A DNA stretch of 64,000 nt from Mesorhizobium sp. (lineage in GTDB: Bacteria > Pseudomonadota > Alphaproteobacteria > Rhizobiales > Rhizobiaceae), in NCBI GenBank assembly GCA_004017275.1, contig SAKE01000001.1:496001-560000 (forward strand), written 5' to 3'. Shown piece after piece: positions 28,897-39,171 of the stretch. The notes beneath the pieces are model-generated. The model was given only the letters and a program-made list of their open reading frames with translations, was not told the DNA's origin and made no database searches. How positions within the stretch are numbered: the first letter of the stretch is position 1; every line of letters begins with the position of its first letter. The translations under genes and the position numbers were made by a program.

Positions 28897-29973
28897 ATGA
28901 TCAAGAAACAGGACAGACGCCTCAGGGTCGGCGTGCTCGGTTGCGGCCCCATCGCGCAGTTCGCGCATCTGGAATCCTGCGCGAAGGCCGGCAATGCCGA
29001 CCTCTATGCCATCTGCGACGCAGCGCCCGATCTGCTCGCCCGCATGGGCGCCACCTACGAGCCCGAAAAAATGTATGGCGATTACGACGCGATGCTCGCC
29101 GATCCCGAACTGGAGGCGGTAATCGTCGCCACCTCTGACGCCTATCATGTGCCGATGTCGATCAAGGCGCTCGATGCCGGCAAGCATGTTCTGTGCGAAA
29201 AGCCGATCGGCACTTCGGTCGAGGAAGGCGAAGCGCTGGCGCAGGCGGTCAGGCGCTCGGGCAAGGTTCTGCAGGTCGGTCACATGAAGCGCTTCGACCC
29301 GGCGCTTGAGGCGGCGCGCGACTTCGTCCGCGACGAGATCGGCGAGGTGCTGGCGCTGAAGGCCTGGTACTGCGATTCCACCCACCGCTACACCAACACC
29401 GATGCCGTGCAGCCGCTGCCCGTCACCAGCAAGCTCGCGAGGAAACCGGGGGGAAATCCCAAGGCGGATCTCAGGCAGTATTTCATGCTGGCGCATGGCT
29501 CGCATCTCGTCGACACGGCGCGCTTCCTGTGCGGCGATATCGTCGCCGTGCGCGCCCGCCTCAATGAACGCTTCGGCGCCTATTGCTGGTTCGTCGAGAC
29601 CGAGTTCGCCAGCGGCGCGCTCGGCCATCTCGACCTGACCGTCGCCGTACGCATGGATTGGCACGAAGGTTTTCAGCTTTATGGCGAGAACGGTTCCGTC
29701 ATCGCCAAGACATTCAACCCCTGGTATTTTCGCGCCAGCGAGGTCGAGATCTTTCACGAGAAGACCGCCACCGCCCACAAGCCGCTCGGCGCCGACGGCC
29801 ACTTCTTCCGCCGTCAACTGGAAGGCCTTGCGGACACGGTCCTGAACGGCACGCCGATGCGCGGCGCCAATGTCGAGGACGGCATCGCCTCGATCCGCGC
29901 CATGGTCGCTATAGCCCGCTCGGTCGAGACCGGCGAGCGGGTCGAACTCGCCTCGGTTTCGGGGGCGGTGTGA
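28897..29973 (+). CDS. Gfo/Idh/MocA family oxidoreductase
   Basis: 358 aa NAD(P)-dependent dehydrogenase. The Rossmann motif RVGVLGCGPIAQFAHL is at the N-terminus, and GKHVLCEKPIGTS has the EKP Lys. FDPALEAARDFV and HGSHLVDTARFL lie in the C-terminal domain. It is distinct from the dehydrogenase at 19302. Its stop shares one base with the next start. Likely oxidises the sugar before isomerisation by its neighbours. Confidence 0.9.
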   Translation: MIKKQDRRLRVGVLGCGPIAQFAHLESCAKAGNADLYAICDAAPDLLARMGATYEPEKMYGDYDAMLADPELEAVIVATSDAYHVPMSIKALDAGKHVLCEKPIGTSVEEGEALAQAVRRSGKVLQVGHMKRFDPALEAARDFVRDEIGEVLALKAWYCDSTHRYTNTDAVQPLPVTSKLARKPGGNPKADLRQYFMLAHGSHLVDTARFLCGDIVAVRARLNERFGAYCWFVETEFASGALGHLDLTVAVRMDWHEGFQLYGENGSVIAKTFNPWYFRASEVEIFHEKTATAHKPLGADGHFFRRQLEGLADTVLNGTPMRGANVEDGIASIRAMVAIARSVETGERVELASVSGAV

Positions 29974-30791
29974 TGCGTCTCGGCATCTTCGCCAAGACTT
30001 TTCCGGGCACCGAGCCGGCTGCGGTGCTCGCAGTCGTTCGGCAAGCGGGCTACGACACGACGCAGTTCAATCTCGCCTGCGCCGGCCTGCCGTCGATGCC
30101 GGATGTGGTGCCGGCGGAAGCCATCGCTTCCATCCGTGCCGCTGCGCAGTCGGGCGGTGTTTCCCTTGCCGCACTTTCGGGCACCTACAACATGGCGCAT
30201 CCCGACAAGGCCGTCCGCGACGACGGTATCAGGCGTCTGGCCGTCGTCATCGAGGCCGCCGCCGCCTTGGAAATTCCCTTGGTCACCCTCTGCACCGGCT
30301 CGCGCAACGCCGCCGATCAGTGGGCGTATCACCCCGACAATACCATGCCGGCCGCCTGGTCCGACATGGCCGCCGGGATGGAGAAGGCGCTGGCGCTGGC
30401 CGGGGACGCCGGTGTCGATCTCGGCATCGAGCCCGAACAGGCCAACATCGTCACCTCGGCCAAGGATGCGACCAGGCTGATCGCCGAGATGGGGTCAAGG
30501 CATCTGAAGATCGTGCTTGATCCGGCAAACCTGTTCGAGCACGCGACGCCGGACGAAGCGCGCGCCATCGTTGCCGCCGCGATCGACAAGGCCGCCGGCC
30601 ACATCGCCATGGCGCACGCCAAGGACCGCTTTGGCGATGGCCGCTTCGCCACGGCAGGGCAAGGCATTGTCGATTTTCCGGATTTCGTCGCTCGGCTGAA
30701 GGCAGCGGACTTCGACGGGTCGCTCGTCAGCCACGGCCTGTCCGCCGACGAAGCCCCCCACGTCGCCGCCTTCCTGCGAGGGCTCCTCTGA
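29973..30791 (+). CDS. Sugar phosphate isomerase/epimerase, second copy of the fold
   Basis: 272 aa, same xylose-isomerase-like TIM barrel but a different subfamily from 28064. Conserved acidic and His residues occur in LGIEPEQAN, KIVLDPANLFEH and HAKDRFGDG near the C-terminus. It begins MRLGIFAKTFPG at an ATG overlapping the dehydrogenase stop by one base. Two such isomerases with a dehydrogenase usually mean a multi-step keto-sugar pathway. Confidence 0.85.
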   Translation: MRLGIFAKTFPGTEPAAVLAVVRQAGYDTTQFNLACAGLPSMPDVVPAEAIASIRAAAQSGGVSLAALSGTYNMAHPDKAVRDDGIRRLAVVIEAAAALEIPLVTLCTGSRNAADQWAYHPDNTMPAAWSDMAAGMEKALALAGDAGVDLGIEPEQANIVTSAKDATRLIAEMGSRHLKIVLDPANLFEHATPDEARAIVAAAIDKAAGHIAMAHAKDRFGDGRFATAGQGIVDFPDFVARLKAADFDGSLVSHGLSADEAPHVAAFLRGLL

Positions 30792-31624
30792 TGGCCGCAG
30801 TGCCGGCGATCCTGCTTCGCGACGATGCGGCACTTCGTATCTTCGACACGGGACAAGGCAGGCTTCCCGTGGTTTTCCAGCATGGCCTCGGCGGCGATGC
30901 AGTGCAGGTGGCGCAGAACTTTCCCGACGGCCCTTCATACCGCCGGCTGACCGTCGAATGCCGCGCGCAGGGCGGTTCCGGCGCCGGCACGGCACGGCCC
31001 TTTTCGATCGCGATGTTCGCTGACGACGTGCTGGCCGCCGCCGATGCGGCCGGCGTCGAGCACTTCTTCGCCGGCGGTATCTCGATGGGCGCGGCCATCG
31101 CCTTGCGGCTTGCGGCCCGGCACCCGGATAGGGTCACAGGTCTCGTGCTTGTGCGCCCTGCCTGGGCCTTCGACGCTGCCCCGCAAAATATGCGCCCTTA
31201 CGTGGAAGTGGCGGAGCTCATTCGCAGCCGTCCGCTGGATGACGCGCGCGATGCCTTTGCGGCCTCCGCGACTGCCACCCGGCTTCGCACCGAAGCGCCA
31301 GACAATCTCGCCTCGCTGCTTGGCTTCTTCGCGCGCGGGAACGCGACTGTTTTCGCCGAGGTGATGCAGGCGATCGCAAACGATGGACCCGGCGTGACGC
31401 GGGCAGCGGCCGCCAGCCTTGCGCTGCCTACACTCGTCATCGGCAGCGGCATCGATCTCGTCCATCCGCTGGCCACCGCGCGCAGCCTCGCCGACACCAT
31501 CCCCAACGCTACCTTCGTCGAGGTGACGCCGAAAGCCACCGACAAGGATCGGCATTTCGCAGAGATCCGCGCCGCTATCGGCAGCTTCCTCAAAGATCGT
31601 TTCAACAACCAGGACCAGTCATGA
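30791..31624 (+). CDS. Alpha/beta hydrolase
   Basis: 277 aa. Oxyanion region PVVFQHGLGGD, nucleophile Ser in GGISMGAAIAL near residue 98, a C-terminal acid in VIGSGIDLVHP and His in DKDRHFAEI complete a plausible triad. It overlaps both neighbours by one to four bases. It may hydrolyse a lactone or ester formed by the dehydrogenase step; the substrate is not shown. Confidence 0.85.
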   Translation: MAAVPAILLRDDAALRIFDTGQGRLPVVFQHGLGGDAVQVAQNFPDGPSYRRLTVECRAQGGSGAGTARPFSIAMFADDVLAAADAAGVEHFFAGGISMGAAIALRLAARHPDRVTGLVLVRPAWAFDAAPQNMRPYVEVAELIRSRPLDDARDAFAASATATRLRTEAPDNLASLLGFFARGNATVFAEVMQAIANDGPGVTRAAAASLALPTLVIGSGIDLVHPLATARSLADTIPNATFVEVTPKATDKDRHFAEIRAAIGSFLKDRFNNQDQS

Positions 31625-32343
31625 TCTCGAAACCTCTCTCCGGCCCGGCGGCGATCGCCGCATTGGCGCGCGATCGTCTGATCGCTGAATTCTCGCTGTG
31701 GTCGGCCAATCTCGCCAATTTCGAGAGCGACTTGAAGCGTATCGAGCCCTATGTCGACCTTCATCACATCGACGTGGCGGACGGTCATTTCGCGCCGTCC
31801 TTCCTGTTCTTCCCCGATCTCGTCGCCCGCATTGCAGGGCTGACGGCCAAGCCCATCCATGTCCATCTGATGGTCGATGAAACAGTCGTCGAGGCGCAGA
31901 CGCGCCAGTTTATCGAGGCCGGCGCCGACATGATCAGCGTCCATGCCGAGAATGGCGAGGCGGGATTGCGCGCCGTCCGTCTGGCGCGCGAACTCGGCGC
32001 CGAGGCAGGCGTCGTGCTCCGGCTGGAGACGCCGGTCGAGACTGTGACGCCCTTCGTCCCGGAGGTCGCTTTCGTCACGCTTCTGGGAACGGCAATCGGC
32101 GTAAAGGGACAGAGCCTGTCGGACAAGGCCTGCGACAGGCTGGGCGCTGCCCGCGCCATCCTGAGAAAGGCCGGCCGCGAGGCGCAAGTGGTTCTGGCGG
32201 CCGATGGCGGCATTCGCCATGAGACCGTGCCATTGCTGCGTGCCGCTGGCGCTGAAACCGTGGTTCTCGGTTCGCTCGCCTTCGGCGACAAGGATCTCGC
32301 CGGCCGCATCGGCTGGCTGCACGGACTGAAGGTCGCGGCATGA
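31621..32343 (+). CDS. Ribulose-phosphate 3-epimerase family protein
   Basis: 240 aa TIM barrel. The motifs LHHIDVADGHFAPSFLF and KPIHVHLMVDE carry the metal-binding His/Asp of RPE, and a C-terminal VLAADGGIRHETV holds the second Asp. A 30-residue N-terminal extension before AEFSLWSANL is not usual for housekeeping Rpe. With the ROK kinase next to it, an AlsE-like role on a ketose phosphate (for example allulose 6-phosphate) is possible. Confidence 0.85.
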   Translation: MISKPLSGPAAIAALARDRLIAEFSLWSANLANFESDLKRIEPYVDLHHIDVADGHFAPSFLFFPDLVARIAGLTAKPIHVHLMVDETVVEAQTRQFIEAGADMISVHAENGEAGLRAVRLARELGAEAGVVLRLETPVETVTPFVPEVAFVTLLGTAIGVKGQSLSDKACDRLGAARAILRKAGREAQVVLAADGGIRHETVPLLRAAGAETVVLGSLAFGDKDLAGRIGWLHGLKVAA

Positions 32344-33362
32344 CAATCGAAGCCGCCCTTGCGATCGATCTTGGTGGGACGGAGCTTCGCGCCGCCCTGG
32401 TCGACCGCGAAGGCAAGATCCTGGCATTCGCGGCGGTGCCGACGCAGGCGCAGGCTGGCCCCGATGTGGTGATCGGCCAGATCGAGGCGCTGGCGGCGAC
32501 CGTTCATGCCGAGGCGCCGGCGCTCGCAATCGTCGGCGTCGGCGTTGGCGCGCCGGGACCGCTCGATCCGCTGGCCGGCATCGCCGTCGGTCCGCCGACA
32601 CTTGCTGGCTGGCTGGACGTGCCGCTTGCCGACATCCTCGAACGGCGGCTCGGCCTGCCGGTGCGGCTGGAGAACGACGCCAATGCCGCGGCGCTCGGCG
32701 AGTGGCGCTTCGGCGCCGGCCATGGTGCGCGCTCGCTTGTCTTCGTCACGGTTTCCACCGGCATCGGCGGCGGAGTCGTCGTCGACGGGCGCATCCTGCA
32801 TGGCCGCCGTGGCCTCGCCGCCGAGATCGGCCACATGACCATCACCAATGAAGGCGAACGCTGCGTGTGCGGTGTCGTCGGCTGCTTCGAGGCCATCGCC
32901 TCGGGAACAGCGCTCGGCCGCCGCGCCACCGCCGCCACCGCTGCCGGCGACGGCTCGGCCTTGCGGCGCCTCTCGGCGGAGGCGGAGGTGACCGGCCGCC
33001 ATGTCGTCGAGGCGGCACGGCTGCAGGACGGTCTTGCTTTGGCGCTGCTCGATGAGGAAGCCCGCTGGCTGGGCGTTGGCTTCACCAACCTCTTGCATCT
33101 CTATTCGCCCGACGTGCTGGTCGTCGGCGGCGGCATCGCCAATGGGCTCGACTTGATGCTACCGACCATCGAGGCGACCATCCGGGAGCGGGCCATGCGC
33201 GCCTATCTCGACGTACCGGTCGTTCAGGCCCAGCTTGGCCGCCATGCCGGGCTGGTCGGCGCCGCCAGCCTTGTCCTGTTCGACGATGTGGGCACGTTTG
33301 CGACCCGCATGCCTGTCGGCCCAAGCACATTTCCGGACACGAGGAGGGACTTCAATGGCTGA
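32340..33362 (+). CDS. ROK family sugar kinase
   Basis: 340 aa. ATP-binding start AALAIDLGGTELRAALVD, catalytic region PVRLENDANAAALGEW, phosphate region VTVSTGIGGGVV and the ROK zinc site GHMTITNEGERCVCGVVGC, with one His and clustered Cys. No helix-turn-helix, so it is an enzyme rather than a repressor. It overlaps the epimerase stop and, in turn, the truncated ATPase start, confirming that the operon once continued into transporter genes. Confidence 0.9.
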   Translation: MTIEAALAIDLGGTELRAALVDREGKILAFAAVPTQAQAGPDVVIGQIEALAATVHAEAPALAIVGVGVGAPGPLDPLAGIAVGPPTLAGWLDVPLADILERRLGLPVRLENDANAAALGEWRFGAGHGARSLVFVTVSTGIGGGVVVDGRILHGRRGLAAEIGHMTITNEGERCVCGVVGCFEAIASGTALGRRATAATAAGDGSALRRLSAEAEVTGRHVVEAARLQDGLALALLDEEARWLGVGFTNLLHLYSPDVLVVGGGIANGLDLMLPTIEATIRERAMRAYLDVPVVQAQLGRHAGLVGAASLVLFDDVGTFATRMPVGPSTFPDTRRDFNG

Positions 33363-33492
33363 GCTCAAGCTGCGCGGCGTGCGCAAGTCCTATGGTGGCG
33401 CCGAGGTGATCAAGGGCTTCGACCTCGACGTCGACGACCGTGAATTCGTCGTCGGCCGGAAGCGGCATGCCTCCGGCCGTTATCCGTCTTGA
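33355..33492 (+). pseudogene. Truncated UgpC-type ABC ATPase, N-terminal 32 residues only
   Basis: The ATG overlaps the ROK gene and follows a GAGGAGGG site. It reads MAELKLRGVRKSYGGAEVIK then GFDLDVDDREFVV, the normal start of a sugar ABC ATPase, but then leaves the family just before the Walker A motif and stops after 45 codons. The rest of the gene is missing; dctA ends 11 bp later. It is a deletion remnant. Confidence 0.85.
33453..33479. terminator. Hairpin between the truncated ATPase and dctA
   Basis: CGGCCGGA (33453-33460) pairs with TCCGGCCG (33472-33479) around an 11-base loop. It sits at the deletion junction of the ATPase relic and just past the dctA stop, so it may end transcription from one or both sides. 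T runs are absent, so it is only a candidate. Confidence 0.4.
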
Positions 33493-33502
33493 ACCGCGCC
33501 GA

Positions 33503-34831
33503 TTACTCGGCAGGAACGATATCAGCCGGCAGGCTGTCGTCCGCCGTGCCCGCCAGGGCTCTGGCCAGCTTGGCCTCGTCGAGTTCGCCTTCCCAACGCG
33601 CCACCACCAGCGTGGCGACGGCATTGCCGACGAAATTGGTCAGCGCCCGGCACTCCGACATGAAGCGGTCGACGCCGAGGATCAGCGCCATACCGGCGAC
33701 GGGCACCGCCGGAACCACCGAAAGCGTGGCGGCAAGGGTGATGAAGCCTGCCCCGGTGATGCCGGCGGCACCTTTGGAGGAAAGCATGGCGACCAGCAGC
33801 AGCAGGATCTGGTCACCCATCGACAGGTGGATGTTGGTCGCCTGCGCGATGAACAGCGCCGCCAGCGTCATGTAGATATTGGTGCCGTCGAGGTTGAAGG
33901 AATAGCCGGTTGGGATGACTAGCCCGACCACCGAACGCTTGGCGCCGGCCTTCTCCATCTTTTCCATCAGTGAGGGCAGGGCGGCTTCCGACGAGGAGGT
34001 GCCCAGCACCAAAAGCAGCTCTTCCTTGATGTAGCGGATCAGTGCCAGGATGGAGAAGCCGTTGTAGCGGCATACCGCACCCAGCACGACGAATACGAAC
34101 AGGAACGACGTCACGTAGAAAGTGCCGACCAGCATGGCGAGGTTGATGACCGCGCCAATGCCGTATTTGCCGATGGTGAAGGCCATGGCGCCGAAGGCAC
34201 CGATGGGGGCTGCCTTCATCAGCACGCTGACCAGCTTGAAGATCGGCGTCGTCAGTGCCTGCAGGAAGTTGAGGACGGGCGTGCCCTTGTCGCCGACCAG
34301 CGCCAGCGCAATGCCGAACAGCACCGAGAAGAACAGCACCTGCAGGATGTCGCCGTCGGCGAAGGCGCCGACGATCGTCGTCGGGATGATGTTCATCAGG
34401 AAGCCGGTGACCGACTGGTCGTGCGCCTTGGCGGTGTAGGTGTTGACGGTCGAAACGTCGAGCGTCGCCGGGTCGATGTTGAAGCCGGCACCCGGCTGCA
34501 CGACATTGGCCACGACAAGGCCGATGATGAGGGCCAGCGTCGAGAAGGTGAGGAAGTAGAGCATCGCCTTGCCGGCGACACGCCCGACCTTCTGCAGATC
34601 GCTCATGCCGGCAATACCCGTCGTCACGGTCAGGAAGATGACCGGGGCGATGATCATCTTGACCAGCTTGATGAAGGCGTCGCCGAGCGGCTTCATGCTC
34701 TCGCCGACGGACGGATAGAAATGGCCGAGCAGGATGCCGACGGTGATCGCGACGAGCACCTGCACGTAGAGTTGGGCATAGAAAGGCTTGCGCTGCGCGG
34801 AAACCGCGCCTGATTGGTCTGCGATGTGCAT
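33503..34831 (-). CDS. dctA: C4-dicarboxylate transport protein DctA
   Basis: 442 aa symporter of the SLC1/DAACS family for succinate, fumarate and malate, the main carbon sources of bacteroids. The hairpin motif [17 protein letters not shown] and the [10 protein letters not shown] and [14 protein letters not shown] ([17 protein letters not shown]) regions are all present. It begins [17 protein letters not shown]. The frame continues openly far upstream, antisense to dctB; that part is rejected. Expression should depend on the sigma-54 promoter and DctD sites upstream. Confidence 0.96.
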   Translation of the reverse strand: MHIADQSGAVSAQRKPFYAQLYVQVLVAITVGILLGHFYPSVGESMKPLGDAFIKLVKMIIAPVIFLTVTTGIAGMSDLQKVGRVAGKAMLYFLTFSTLALIIGLVVANVVQPGAGFNIDPATLDVSTVNTYTAKAHDQSVTGFLMNIIPTTIVGAFADGDILQVLFFSVLFGIALALVGDKGTPVLNFLQALTTPIFKLVSVLMKAAPIGAFGAMAFTIGKYGIGAVINLAMLVGTFYVTSFLFVFVVLGAVCRYNGFSILALIRYIKEELLLVLGTSSSEAALPSLMEKMEKAGAKRSVVGLVIPTGYSFNLDGTNIYMTLAALFIAQATNIHLSMGDQILLLLVAMLSSKGAAGITGAGFITLAATLSVVPAVPVAGMALILGVDRFMSECRALTNFVGNAVATLVVARWEGELDEAKLARALAGTADDSLPADIVPAE

Positions 34832-34923
34832 CGAACTCTCCCTGGCCGGATAGGGCGGAATGCACCGCCCTGCGTGACTTCTCCCATCGCGGCGCTCCGG
34901 TCGCACGCCGCTGCAAGCAGGTT

Positions 34924-34939
34924 TGCAAGCGCTGTGCCA
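34924..34939 (-). promoter_or_regulatory. Sigma-54 promoter of dctA
   Basis: On the minus strand the sequence is TGGCACAGCGCTTGCA, a complete match to the RpoN consensus TGGCAC-N5-TTGCW. It lies about 93 bp upstream of the dctA start. Confidence 0.92.
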
Positions 34940-35001
34940 GATCGGCGAAAGGCTGGAATCCCAGGATTTCCGCCTTTGCCAGAGGCTGCGCGTGGAATAC
35001 C

Positions 35002-35050
35002 TGTGCGGATTTCCGCACAGGCGGCGTTTGCCTGGGCGGATTTTCGCATT
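35002..35050. promoter_or_regulatory. Upstream activating sites for DctD
   Basis: TGTGCGGATTTCCGCACA (35002-35019) is an almost perfect 18-bp palindrome, matching the UAS described for rhizobial DctD. A second, weaker copy, TGGGCGGATTTTCGCATT (35033-35050), agrees at 14 of 18 positions. They lie about 63 and 94 bp upstream of the sigma-54 element, a usual enhancer distance. Confidence 0.85.
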
Positions 35051-35089
35051 ACACTGATCAAAAAGCCGCGAGCAAAAAGGAGAGGACAG

Positions 35090-36961
35090 ACGCCGCAAGC
35101 AGGCACCGATAGCGAATCCCAGGGATTTGCCGGCCGTGAATTGCTGCGCGAGGCGGTGGCGCGGCTGCGCGATGGCCACTGGCTTGTCGTGGTCGTTGCC
35201 CTTGCGGTCCTGGCCGGCGCCATCGCCATTGCCGGGCGCATCGCCTCCGGTCAGGCGGCCGACAATCTGCGCGACACAGCACTTGCCGCTCTGCCGCTGG
35301 CGGCGGGAACGCTGACCGGCGAAATCGAAAAGCAACGCCTGGTGCCATTGGTGCTGGCCCGCGACGATGCTGTGCGCGGCGCCCTGCGCCGGGCCGGAAA
35401 AATGCAAGAAGCGGCTCTCAACGACAAGCTCAAGGCGATTGCGGTCGACGCCTCGGCGTCCGCTATCTATGTCATCGACACCGCAGGCATCGCCATAGCA
35501 GCCAGCAATGCCGGCGAACCGGCGAGCTTTGTCGGCATCGACTATAATTTTCGCCACTATTTCCAGGAGGCCATGGCCAACGGCGCCGCCAGCCAATATG
35601 GCCTTGGCACGATCAGCGGTAAGCCTGGGCTCTACCTTGCCAGCCGCGTCGACGATGGCGGCAAGCCGCTCGGCGTTGCGGTGCTGAAAGTGGAACTCGA
35701 CGGCGTCGAAGCCAATTGGCGCTCCAGCGGCTTCCTTGTTTTCATTACCGACGAACGCGGCGTGGTGCTGGCCACCAGCCAGCCCGACTGGCGGTTTCGT
35801 GCGCTGGCACCACTCTCGACGAAGGACGCCGCCGCAGCCCACGAGCAGCTGCAGCTGGCCGATGCCGGCTTCGAGCCTCTGCCGATCCGGCGCGGCGCCG
35901 GCGGCGGCCTGGCAACGATCGACAGTGCCGGCAAGCCGCGCCGGTTCGTCGAGGTGGTGCAGGACTTGCCTGGAGCGGTCCCCGGCTGGCGTCTCTGGCT
36001 GCTGACGCCCGCCGACGCTGCTCTCTCGTCTGCCGCCAACACAGCGCGCCTGACCACACTGCTCGGCTTGCTGCTTTTGGGCTTGATTGGCTTCGTGCTG
36101 ACCCGGCGCCGGCGCGCCCGCCGGCTGAGGCAGGAGGCGCTGGCGCGCATGAATGCCGAACTGGAAAGCCGGGTCAGCACGCGAACGGCGGAGCTGACGC
36201 GCTCTAACACCGCACTTGCAGGCGAAATCGCCGAGCGTGAAAATGCCGAGGCCAAGGTTCGCCGGCTGCGCGACGATCTCGCCCAGGCCAACCGGCTTTC
36301 CATCCTCGGCCAGATCGCCGCCGGGGTGGCGCATGAGATCAACCAGCCGGTCGCTGCCATCCGCACCTATGCCGAGAATGCCGGCCGCTTTCTCGATAGC
36401 GGCAAGACCGAACCGGCGAGCGGCAATCTGACGTCGATCGTGTCGATGACCGAACGCATCGGCGCGATCACCAGCACCTTGCGCACTTTTGCCCGGCGGC
36501 CCGGCGTCGCGGCCTCGCCGTTGCCGGTGCGCGAGGCGATCGACGGCGCGCTGTCGCTGCTGTCCGGGCGCATCCGCGATTCCGGCGTGACCATCGTCAA
36601 GCCGCGCGGCAACGCCTCGCCGGTGGTCATGGCCAGCCGCATCCGGCTGGAGCAGATCCTGGTCAACCTGTTGCAGAATGCGCTGGATGCGATGAAGGAC
36701 CAGCCCGATCCCCGCATCGAAATCGAACTTGCCGAGCGCGATGATCGGGTGCTGATTTCGGTGCGCGATAATGGCCCCGGCCTTGGGGCCGAAGCTGCCG
36801 GCAATCTGTTCATGCCGTTCCAGACCACCAAGGAGAAGGGGCTCGGCCTCGGGCTGGTGATTTCCCAGGAGATCGCCCAGGAATTGGGCGGCACGCTGCG
36901 GCTCGATCCCGGCAATGGCACCGGCGCATCCTTCACCATCGATCTGAGGCAAATTGAATGA
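35090..36961 (+). CDS. dctB: C4-dicarboxylate transport sensor histidine kinase DctB
   Basis: About 623 aa if it begins at 35090. Domains: transmembrane helix ([17 protein letters not shown]), a periplasmic PAS-like sensor ([26 protein letters not shown]), a second helix ([15 protein letters not shown]), coiled coil, then the kinase core with H box [16 protein letters not shown] box [13 protein letters not shown]1 DNGPGLG and G2 GLGLGLVIS. No ATG/GTG/TTG follows the strong AGGAGAGG site (35080-35087); an ACG is there instead. Length from this point matches known DctB. It overlaps dctD (ATGA). Confidence 0.85.
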   Translation, partial: TPQAGTDSESQGFAGRELLREAVARLRDGHWLVVVVALAVLAGAIAIAGRIASGQAADNLRDTALAALPLAAGTLTGEIEKQRLVPLVLARDDAVRGALRRAGKMQEAALNDKLKAIAVDASASAIYVIDTAGIAIAASNAGEPASFVGIDYNFRHYFQEAMANGAASQYGLGTISGKPGLYLASRVDDGGKPLGVAVLKVELDGVEANWRSSGFLVFITDERGVVLATSQPDWRFRALAPLSTKDAAAAHEQLQLADAGFEPLPIRRGAGGGLATIDSAGKPRRFVEVVQDLPGAVPGWRLWLLTPADAALSSAANTARLTTLLGLLLLGLIGFVLTRRRRARRLRQEALARMNAELESRVSTRTAELTRSNTALAGEIAERENAEAKVRRLRDDLAQANRLSILGQIAAGVAHEINQPVAAIRTYAENAGRFLDSGKTEPASGNLTSIVSMTERIGAITSTLRTFARRPGVAASPLPVREAIDGALSLLSGRIRDSGVTIVKPRGNASPVVMASRIRLEQILVNLLQNALDAMKDQPDPRIEIELAERDDRVLISVRDNGPGLGAEAAGNLFMPFQTTKEKGLGLGLVISQEIAQELGGTLRLDPGNGTGASFTIDLRQIE

Positions 36962-38349
36962 TTGAGGGATCAGGGCTGGTGGCGCTCGTCGATGACGACT
37001 CGGACCTGCTTCACGCCACAACGCAATTGCTCGAGCTTGCCGGCTTCGCCGTGGTCGCGCGCGACGCCGCGGAGGCCGCGCTTGCCGTCGTCGATCGAAA
37101 TTTCGAAGGCGTGGTCGTCAGCGATATCCGCATGCCGGGCATGAACGGGCTGCAGCTGTTCGACCGCGTCAAGGCGATCGACCCGGACATACCGGTGATC
37201 CTGGTCACCGGGCATGGCGACGTCGATCTTGCGGTCGCGGCGCTCAAGGACGGCGTCTACGATTTCATCCCGAAACCCTATGCGGGAGAGCGCCTTGTCG
37301 AGGCGCTGAAACGGGCGTCGGAAAAGCGGCGGCTGGTGATGGAGAACCGGCGCCTGCGCGAAGCCGCTGCACTGGCCGCCGACGGCCTGCCGTTGATCGG
37401 CGAGGCGCCTGCCATCAAACGGCTGCGCGAGACCTTGCGCCAGATCGCCGACATGGATGTCGATGTGCTGGTCGAAGGAGAAACGGGAACCGGCAAGGAA
37501 GTGGTGGCGGACCTCCTGCACAGATGGGGGCGGCGGCGCGCAAAACCCTTCGTGGCGCTGAATTGCGGCGCACTGCCGGAGACGGTCATAGAGAGCGAGT
37601 TGTTCGGCCACGAGGCGGGCGCGTTCACTGGTGCGCAGCGGCGGCGGATCGGCAGCATCGAGCATTCCAGCGGCGGCACGCTGTTTCTCGACGAGATCGA
37701 ATCGATGCCGCCGGCGCTCCAGGTCAAACTGCTGCGGGTGCTCGAAACGCGCAGCCTCACGCCGCTTGGCTCGAACGAGATCCGGCGCATCGATCTCAGG
37801 GTCGTCGCGGCGACGAAGGTCGATCTCGGCCGGGAGGATCAGCGCGGTGATTTTCGCGAGGATCTATATTTTCGCCTCAACGTGGTGACGCTGCGCATCC
37901 CGCCGCTGCGCGAACGGCGCGGCGATATCCCGATGCTGTTCGGCCATTTCCTCGGCAAGGCGGCCGAACGGTTCGGCCGGCCTGTCGCCAAGGTGAATGC
38001 CGCGGTCAGCGATCATCTCCAGTCGCACGACTGGCCAGGCAATGTGCGAGAGCTCGCCCATTTCGCCGATCGCGTCGCGCTCGGTTTTGGCCCGGACGAC
38101 GAGACGAAAACGGTTTCCGCGCAATCGCCGGAGCCTGCGGCAGCATTGCCTGAACGGGTCGGCCAATACGAGGCGCAGCTCATCCGCGATGCATTGCGCG
38201 ACCATGGCGGTGACGTGCGCGGCGCCATCGAGGCGCTCGGCGTGCCGCGCAAGACGTTCTACGACAAGCTAAAACGCTACGGCATTGCCGCGTCCGAATT
38301 TCGCAATGGTGGCGATCCGGATCCACATTCTGTCTCGGAAAAGCGATGA
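36958..38349 (+). CDS. dctD: C4-dicarboxylate transport response regulator DctD
   Basis: 463 aa sigma-54 activator. Receiver domain at residues 8-120 with the phosphoacceptor Asp56 ([13 protein letters not shown]); AAA+ domain with Walker [15 protein letters not shown] loop for sigma-54 contact and [12 protein letters not shown]; a Fis-type helix-turn-helix ends the protein ([20 protein letters not shown]). It activates dctA from the palindromic sites at 35002-35050 when phosphorylated by DctB. Confidence 0.95.
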   Translation: MIEGSGLVALVDDDSDLLHATTQLLELAGFAVVARDAAEAALAVVDRNFEGVVVSDIRMPGMNGLQLFDRVKAIDPDIPVILVTGHGDVDLAVAALKDGVYDFIPKPYAGERLVEALKRASEKRRLVMENRRLREAAALAADGLPLIGEAPAIKRLRETLRQIADMDVDVLVEGETGTGKEVVADLLHRWGRRRAKPFVALNCGALPETVIESELFGHEAGAFTGAQRRRIGSIEHSSGGTLFLDEIESMPPALQVKLLRVLETRSLTPLGSNEIRRIDLRVVAATKVDLGREDQRGDFREDLYFRLNVVTLRIPPLRERRGDIPMLFGHFLGKAAERFGRPVAKVNAAVSDHLQSHDWPGNVRELAHFADRVALGFGPDDETKTVSAQSPEPAAALPERVGQYEAQLIRDALRDHGGDVRGAIEALGVPRKTFYDKLKRYGIAASEFRNGGDPDPHSVSEKR

Positions 38350-38774
38350 ACACGACACTGGAAATGACGGCAAATCCCTTGCCGGAAGACCTCACCTTTC
38401 TCGCCGAACGGCTGACGGCGTTCAACGACGGCGATGTCGGCGCATCCGAAAGAAAGGCGCTGGCCGTGTTCGTGCGCGACGAGCACGGCGCGGTCGTCGC
38501 CGGCATTTCGGGCTACACCGCCTGGGGCTGGCTTTATGTGCAGTGGCTCTGGGTCGACGAGAGGCTGCGCGGCCAGCACATGGCCGGCAAGATGCTCGAT
38601 GCCGCCGAACAGGAAGCCATAGTGCGCGGCTGCCAGAATGCCTGGATCGACACCTTCAATCCGAACGCCGCCAAGGTCTATCAGCGCCAGGGCTATCAGC
38701 CCTTTGGCACGCTCGCCGACTTCCCTGTCGGCCGCAGCCGCATTTTTCTTCAGAAGAAACTGTCGCCGGCTTGA
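38346..38774 (+). CDS. GNAT family acetyltransferase
   Basis: 142 aa. Strand [20 protein letters not shown] leads to [18 protein letters not shown], with the acetyl-CoA-binding R/Q-x-x-G-x-(G/A) motif (RGQHMAG), and [13 protein letters not shown] closes the fold. Its ATG overlaps the dctD stop by four bases, so it may be cotranscribed with dctBD, though a functional link is not known. Confidence 0.85.
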   Translation: MNTTLEMTANPLPEDLTFLAERLTAFNDGDVGASERKALAVFVRDEHGAVVAGISGYTAWGWLYVQWLWVDERLRGQHMAGKMLDAAEQEAIVRGCQNAWIDTFNPNAAKVYQRQGYQPFGTLADFPVGRSRIFLQKKLSPA

Positions 38775-38857
38775 TCGGGCCAATTCCAGGAAAGTGTGAA
38801 GCGGTTTCCGTCCGAAATTGCGTCACGCCCAACGCGCCGTCGCAGGGCCGGCTGCGT

Positions 38858-39109
38858 CTAATTGTCAGTTAGCTCTTTCCGTGCCAGTTGCCACTCTTCC
38901 CAACAATTTTCTGGATCGATATCGAGGTAGCCGCGCGACTCGTCCATCTGTCGAACAACGTCGAACGGGACGGCAATCGCTGGACAATTGTCGCGGATCT
39001 GGATGACCTCTTCCTCTGTCAAAGGGCTTCCCTTTGTTCTTTCCCGATTGAGCAGAGTGGCGACAAGACTGGGGACCGGATAGATAACAAGGCCTGCGTT
39101 CTTGCTCAT
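38858..39109 (-). CDS. Small conserved-looking hypothetical protein, 83 aa
   Basis: It begins MSKNAGLVIYPVPSLVATLL, with ribosome site GGGGGTGG before the ATG. Segments such as LTEEEVIQIRDNCPAIAVPF, then VVRQMDESRGYLDIDPENCW, look like a normal globular acidic protein. I know no function. It is convergent with the acetyltransferase gene and codirectional with anmK. Confidence 0.65.
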   Translation of the reverse strand: MSKNAGLVIYPVPSLVATLLNRERTKGSPLTEEEVIQIRDNCPAIAVPFDVVRQMDESRGYLDIDPENCWEEWQLARKELTDN

Positions 39110-39171
39110 TCGCCACCCCCAAAACTTCTTTAGGCGTATCGCTCGTGGATCGTGAATCCAAGCACGAATCC

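Noticed and set aside
33503..37021. A 1172-codon open frame on the minus strand
   Set aside because: The last 442 codons are DctA. The rest is antisense to dctB and dctD and carries no family pattern, and the sigma-54 promoter lies inside it.
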